From NCBI RefSeq assembly GCF_032854445.1, contig NC_088300.1:32841608-32905607 (forward strand): a DNA stretch of 64,000 nucleotides, written 5' to 3'. Of the stretch, positions 63,789 to 64,000 are shown piece by piece (position 1 is the first letter of the stretch; the number at the start of each line of letters is the position of its first letter). Below the pieces are notes generated by a model, which saw only the letters and a list, made by a program, of their open reading frames with translations, did no database searches and was not told the DNA's origin. Source of the DNA: Liolophura sinensis. Taxonomy: Eukaryota > Mollusca > Polyplacophora > Chitonida > Chitonidae. The position numbers and the translations under genes are program-made.

Positions 63789-64000
63789 CTGGAAGTAAAT
63801 ATGATATACGGTGCATATTATTGCATACATGATCAACAAAATGGTGATTAAACAGTGCCCATTACATCGGCCTTGCACCTGATGCACATTCTTGTGATTG
63901 ACGTCTTTGTCGGGAAGACAACTTAGTTAGAATCCTTTACAAAACTATATTCCAGCTGCGTAATATTTGTATCCATGTCAAACTACAAAGCTGCAGACTT

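Overview
The window is eukaryotic nuclear DNA, most likely from a marine mollusc, with a bivalve as my best guess. It is AT-rich and has genes of small exons with GT-AG introns, long gene-poor stretches, microsatellites, and many short tRNA-derived SINEs of a type I associate with mollusc genomes. The species call is an inference from repeat style and not a database result.

The left part (1-35,400) is gene-poor. It holds more than a dozen copies of one tRNA-derived SINE family, three or four other dispersed repeat families, several tandem repeats (about 86-bp, 41-bp and 5-bp units), a fold-back element near 16 kb, and a decayed retroelement reverse transcriptase/RNase H on the minus strand at about 23.1-24.7 kb. 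The one gene-like signal is a minus-strand first exon (11,673-11,848) encoding a signal peptide and a leucine-rich-repeat N-terminal cap.

The right part (35,400-64,000) is a cluster of five paralogous five-exon genes for secreted ferritin-like proteins, each about 221-228 aa. They are called A to E here: A (minus, 35,561-39,039), B (minus, 40,871-44,118), C (minus, 48,700-51,625), D (plus, 55,540-58,625) and E (minus, 61,442 to beyond the window). The last three exons are 147, 126 and 195 nt in every copy, except that D exon 3 has one extra base. Each protein has a signal peptide (first exon not visible for E), an Asp/Met-rich linker, ferritin helices and an invariant KYKWNY C-terminus. The ferritin ferroxidase residues Tyr34, Glu62 and His65 (human H-chain numbers) are replaced in all five, while Glu27, Glu107 and Gln141 are kept. 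Two cysteines are invariant. They therefore look like extracellular ferritin-fold proteins with no conventional ferroxidase centre.

A and B are a tandem segmental duplication of roughly 5.1-5.3 kb. C and D are head-to-head with near-identical promoters. D and E are tail-to-tail with near-identical 3' UTRs. B uses a GC-AG first intron. D carries a +1 frameshift in exon 3 and is probably a pseudogene, unless the extra base is an assembly error.
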